DNA from: Gammaproteobacteria bacterium
Lineage (GTDB): Bacteria; Pseudomonadota; Gammaproteobacteria; GCA-001735895
DNA: 23,488 bases
Reading direction: 5' to 3'
NCBI GenBank assembly: GCA_024763185.1
Contig: JANTFY010000009.1
Coordinates: forward strand, 1 to 23,488
Numbering within the stretch: the stretch's first letter is position 1; every line of letters starts with the position of its first letter. Below the pieces are notes generated by a model. That model searched no databases and was not told where the DNA came from. It saw only the letters and a list, made by a program, of their open reading frames with translations. Both the position numbers and the translations under genes were made by a program. Below are positions 21,668-23,488 of this stretch, piece by piece.

Positions 21668-22099
21668 TTATTTACAGAATTGTTCGATATCTTCTTCCGA
21701 TAATTTCTTACGCGCTTCGATTTCTTCTTCGGTCATGTAACGGACGGTGCCATCATCCATCTTCAGGCGTACGTTGGACGTGCGGTTCAGGGTTTTTAAA
21801 TCTTTTTGCGCCTTTTCGCAGATGTCTTTGGCAACATCTGGCGGTGTTTCTGGAGCAGGATTTTGCGCGGTTTGAGGTTCACTCGTAGCTTTTGTCTCGC
21901 TTTCTTTTGTATCATTCAGGCGGGGCAGGGCTTTACCCGGATTACTGGGTGGGCGACTGATTCTTATCGCTTCGGTTTGAGTGGTGGCCGGAGGGCTATC
22001 TCCATAATGGATCTGGCCAGTCTCGTCTACCCATTTCTGTATGCCTGTGGCGTGGCCATTACAGGTAATAAAGATGGCGAGAAAAAATAGTCGCTTCAT
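21668..22099 (-). CDS. DUF4124-domain secreted protein
   Basis: Exported protein of 143 residues. A short signal peptide (MKRLFFLAIFITCNGHATG) leads into the DUF4124 domain with its hallmark IQKWVDETGQIHYGDSPP. A Pro/Thr/Glu-rich low-complexity middle (about 55-90) follows, then a charged helical tail (MTEEEIEARKKLSEEDIEQF). AGAGGA precedes the ATG. Function of the family is unknown; it is common in gammaproteobacteria. First gene of a minus-strand unit with the MIF-family gene, divergent from the RND operon. Confidence 0.88.
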   Translation of the reverse strand: MKRLFFLAIFITCNGHATGIQKWVDETGQIHYGDSPPATTQTEAIRISRPPSNPGKALPRLNDTKESETKATSEPQTAQNPAPETPPDVAKDICEKAQKDLKTLNRTSNVRLKMDDGTVRYMTEEEIEARKKLSEEDIEQFCK

Positions 22100-22204
22100 G
22101 CAGATATCCTCTGATTATTAAGATTAAATCATTGTTGTCAGGTTTATCCCTGCTCATAGTATAGTGTACGAACGAAGAAAGTTCCTGTCAGTAATAACTT
22201 GATT

Positions 22205-22247
22205 ATTAAAGTGATTTATTACGCTTTCAACCGGTTATCACTTTAAT
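22205..22247. promoter_or_regulatory. Perfect inverted repeat in the divergent promoter region of the RND operon
   Basis: ATTAAAGTGAT (22205-22215) and ATCACTTTAAT (22237-22247) are exact inverted copies separated by 21 bases, so the half-site centres are 32 bases apart. A second pair, GCTTTC (22223-22228) and GAAAGC (22250-22255), is interleaved. It lies 67 bases before the RND adaptor start and is a good candidate operator; no regulator gene is adjacent in the window. Confidence 0.55.
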
Positions 22248-22313
22248 TCGAAAGCAAAATAAGTATATTAGAAATTATTAATTAAGGTAGCAGTCATCGC
22301 TCGTGGAGACTTT

Positions 22314-23345
22314 ATGAAAATCGTAGTGACATTTTTACTCGTATTACTTGCGTATACGTTTAGCCCGGTTTATGGGGCATCCGATGAGTTGGAGTTTGAA
22401 CCTGCCAGTTTGCAACAGGTGTCCACCACCTACATGTTGGAAGGTACGGTGGAGGCAGAACTGAACACGACCATTTCGGCTCAAACGGCGGGGAATGTGC
22501 AGAAGATTTATTTCGATGTGAACGATTATGTGCGCAAGAATGAAGTGGTTGTTGAAATCGATAATAAACAACAAAGTTCATCCCTAAAACAGGCTGAAGC
22601 AGCACTGAAAGAGGCGATAGCCAGGCGCCAGGAAGCGCGTGCCGAGTTTAACCGGGTGAAAAAAGTCTATGACGAGAAGGTTGTTTCCAAATCGGATTTT
22701 GACAAGGCCAAGGCAGCCTTACAGTCTGCCGAGGCCCGTGTTGAATCGGCACAGGCGGCCAGTGAGAAAGCCAGGCAGCAGTTTGAGTATACTCTGGTTC
22801 GTGCTCCCTTCAGCGGTATTCTGACGCATCGCCTGGTTGAGCCCGGGGAATCCGTCAACGTGGGCACACCTCTGGTAACGGGCGTTTCCTTGGAAAAACT
22901 ACGAGTGATCACTTACGTGCCTCAGAGCATACTCAAGGCTGTACGACAGCATCGTTATGCCATTATTGTGACCGAAGACAGCGAGATTGTGTCCACGGAT
23001 ATGGTCTTTTTCCCGTTCGCGGACCCCAATAGCCACAGTTTTGCTTTACGCGTGCGTCTGCCGGATACCTACAATGACCTACTGCCAGGTATGCACGTCA
23101 AGATAGCGATGGAAGTGGCTCGTGAACCCAAGGTGGTGATTCCGTTTAGTTCTGTCGCGTTTCGCGGTGAAGTGACGGGCGTTTATGTGCAACAGGCTGA
23201 CTCCATTCAGTTCCGTTATGTGCGTTTGGGGCGCCGCCTGGATAAAAACGAGGTGGTGGTGGTCTCCGGCATCGAGGCCAATGAGTACATCATCACGGAT
23301 CCGGTAGCCGCTGCTATTGCAATCAAGCATGAGCCTCAGGAATAA
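22314..23345 (+). CDS. RND efflux periplasmic adaptor subunit
   Basis: Membrane-fusion protein of 343 residues. The signal peptide is about residues 1-22 (MKIVVTFLLVLLAYTFSPVYGA), with no lipobox. Lipoyl halves: ISAQTAGNVQKIYFDVNDYV with NEVVVEIDN, and APFSGILTHRLVEPGESVN. Between them is an alpha-helical hairpin (QAEAALKEAIARRQEARAEF and VVSKSDFDKAKAAL). Beta-barrel (ALRVRLPDTYNDLLPGMHVK) and membrane-proximal domains follow. It connects an inner-membrane RND pump to an outer-membrane channel, and the pump gene begins 12 bases downstream. The TolC-like protein at 5116-6447 is a possible partner, but that is untested. GGAG precedes the ATG. Confidence 0.92.
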   Translation: MKIVVTFLLVLLAYTFSPVYGASDELEFEPASLQQVSTTYMLEGTVEAELNTTISAQTAGNVQKIYFDVNDYVRKNEVVVEIDNKQQSSSLKQAEAALKEAIARRQEARAEFNRVKKVYDEKVVSKSDFDKAKAALQSAEARVESAQAASEKARQQFEYTLVRAPFSGILTHRLVEPGESVNVGTPLVTGVSLEKLRVITYVPQSILKAVRQHRYAIIVTEDSEIVSTDMVFFPFADPNSHSFALRVRLPDTYNDLLPGMHVKIAMEVAREPKVVIPFSSVAFRGEVTGVYVQQADSIQFRYVRLGRRLDKNEVVVVSGIEANEYIITDPVAAAIAIKHEPQE

Positions 23346-23357
23346 GCGGAGGTTATT

Positions 23358-23488
23358 ATGTCAGATTCAAGAGCATCCAGAGAGCAGGGCGACAAGCTGG
23401 GTTTTTCCGGGGCCCTGGCAAAAAAATTCCTGCTGTCAGAAATAACGCCATTACTGGCCCTGGTTGGTATTTTGCTGGGTTTGTTTGC
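23358..23488 (+). CDS. RND efflux pump permease, N-terminal fragment (cut by window end)
   Basis: Only the first 43 codons are present. GGAGG at 23348-23352 precedes the ATG. After a polar N-terminus the sequence SGALAKKFLLSEITPLLALV leads into a first transmembrane helix with GILLGLF. This is the start seen in AcrB-family permeases of the two-gene adaptor/pump type. The placement 12 bases after the adaptor supports it. Substrate cannot be judged from this part. Confidence 0.85.
   Translation, partial: MSDSRASREQGDKLGFSGALAKKFLLSEITPLLALVGILLGLF

Overview
The window looks like chromosomal DNA of a gammaproteobacterium. The gene pairs DUF2066-hda and arsC-wrbA-DUF2069 and the proS/lytic transglycosylase neighbourhood are typical of that class. 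A SoxK-like/LysM lipoprotein, a SoxW-like thioredoxin, a TlpA-like thioredoxin and a broken DsrE-family gene hint at a sulfur-oxidising lineage. That lineage call is an inference; no complete sulfur-oxidation operon is present.

Layout. (1) 1-2912: housekeeping genes, with the DUF2066 protein and hda on +, then arsC-wrbA-DUF2069 as a tight minus-strand operon. (2) 3237-8979: envelope and redox genes on +. These are a LysM lipoprotein with its own terminator, a TlpA-like thioredoxin, then a compact cluster of SoxW-like thioredoxin, TolC-like channel, HlyD-like adaptor and GspE/PilB-type ATPase, whose coding regions overlap or nearly touch. (3) 9130-9851: a decayed zone with a multiply broken secreted DsrE-family gene and an orphan 3' end of a lytic transglycosylase. 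(4) 10239-18689: an accessory block. It holds an AraC-type regulator with a degenerate receiver, a small exported protein, a clan-CD (caspase/legumain-like) lipoprotein peptidase, a cysteine-rich 178-residue protein, a 139-residue protein, an extra YidD, a 683-residue beta-rich tryptophan/cysteine-rich protein and a Crp/Fnr regulator. (5) 18923-23488: backbone again, with lytic transglycosylase, proS, a MIF-family protein and a DUF4124 protein on -, then an RND efflux adaptor and the start of its pump on +.

The most interesting part is region 4. It is bracketed by imperfect direct repeats (76 of 90 bases identical by hand, no gap, exactly 9170 bases apart), both coding for the last residues of the same transglycosylase family. 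This suggests that the block arrived as a unit at the 3' end of that gene. Inside it, an almost identical 37-base element (35 of 37) lies upstream of both the peptidase gene cluster and the 683-residue gene. Each copy contains a GCAAAA repeat spaced 21 bases apart, the geometry of an AraC-family site, and an AraC-family gene opens the block. The peptidase carries the same N-terminal domain as the small exported protein just before it, and ends in two tandem copies of a third domain. I read this as a coordinately controlled, envelope-directed system built around a caspase-like lipoprotein. Its function is not evident from sequence alone.
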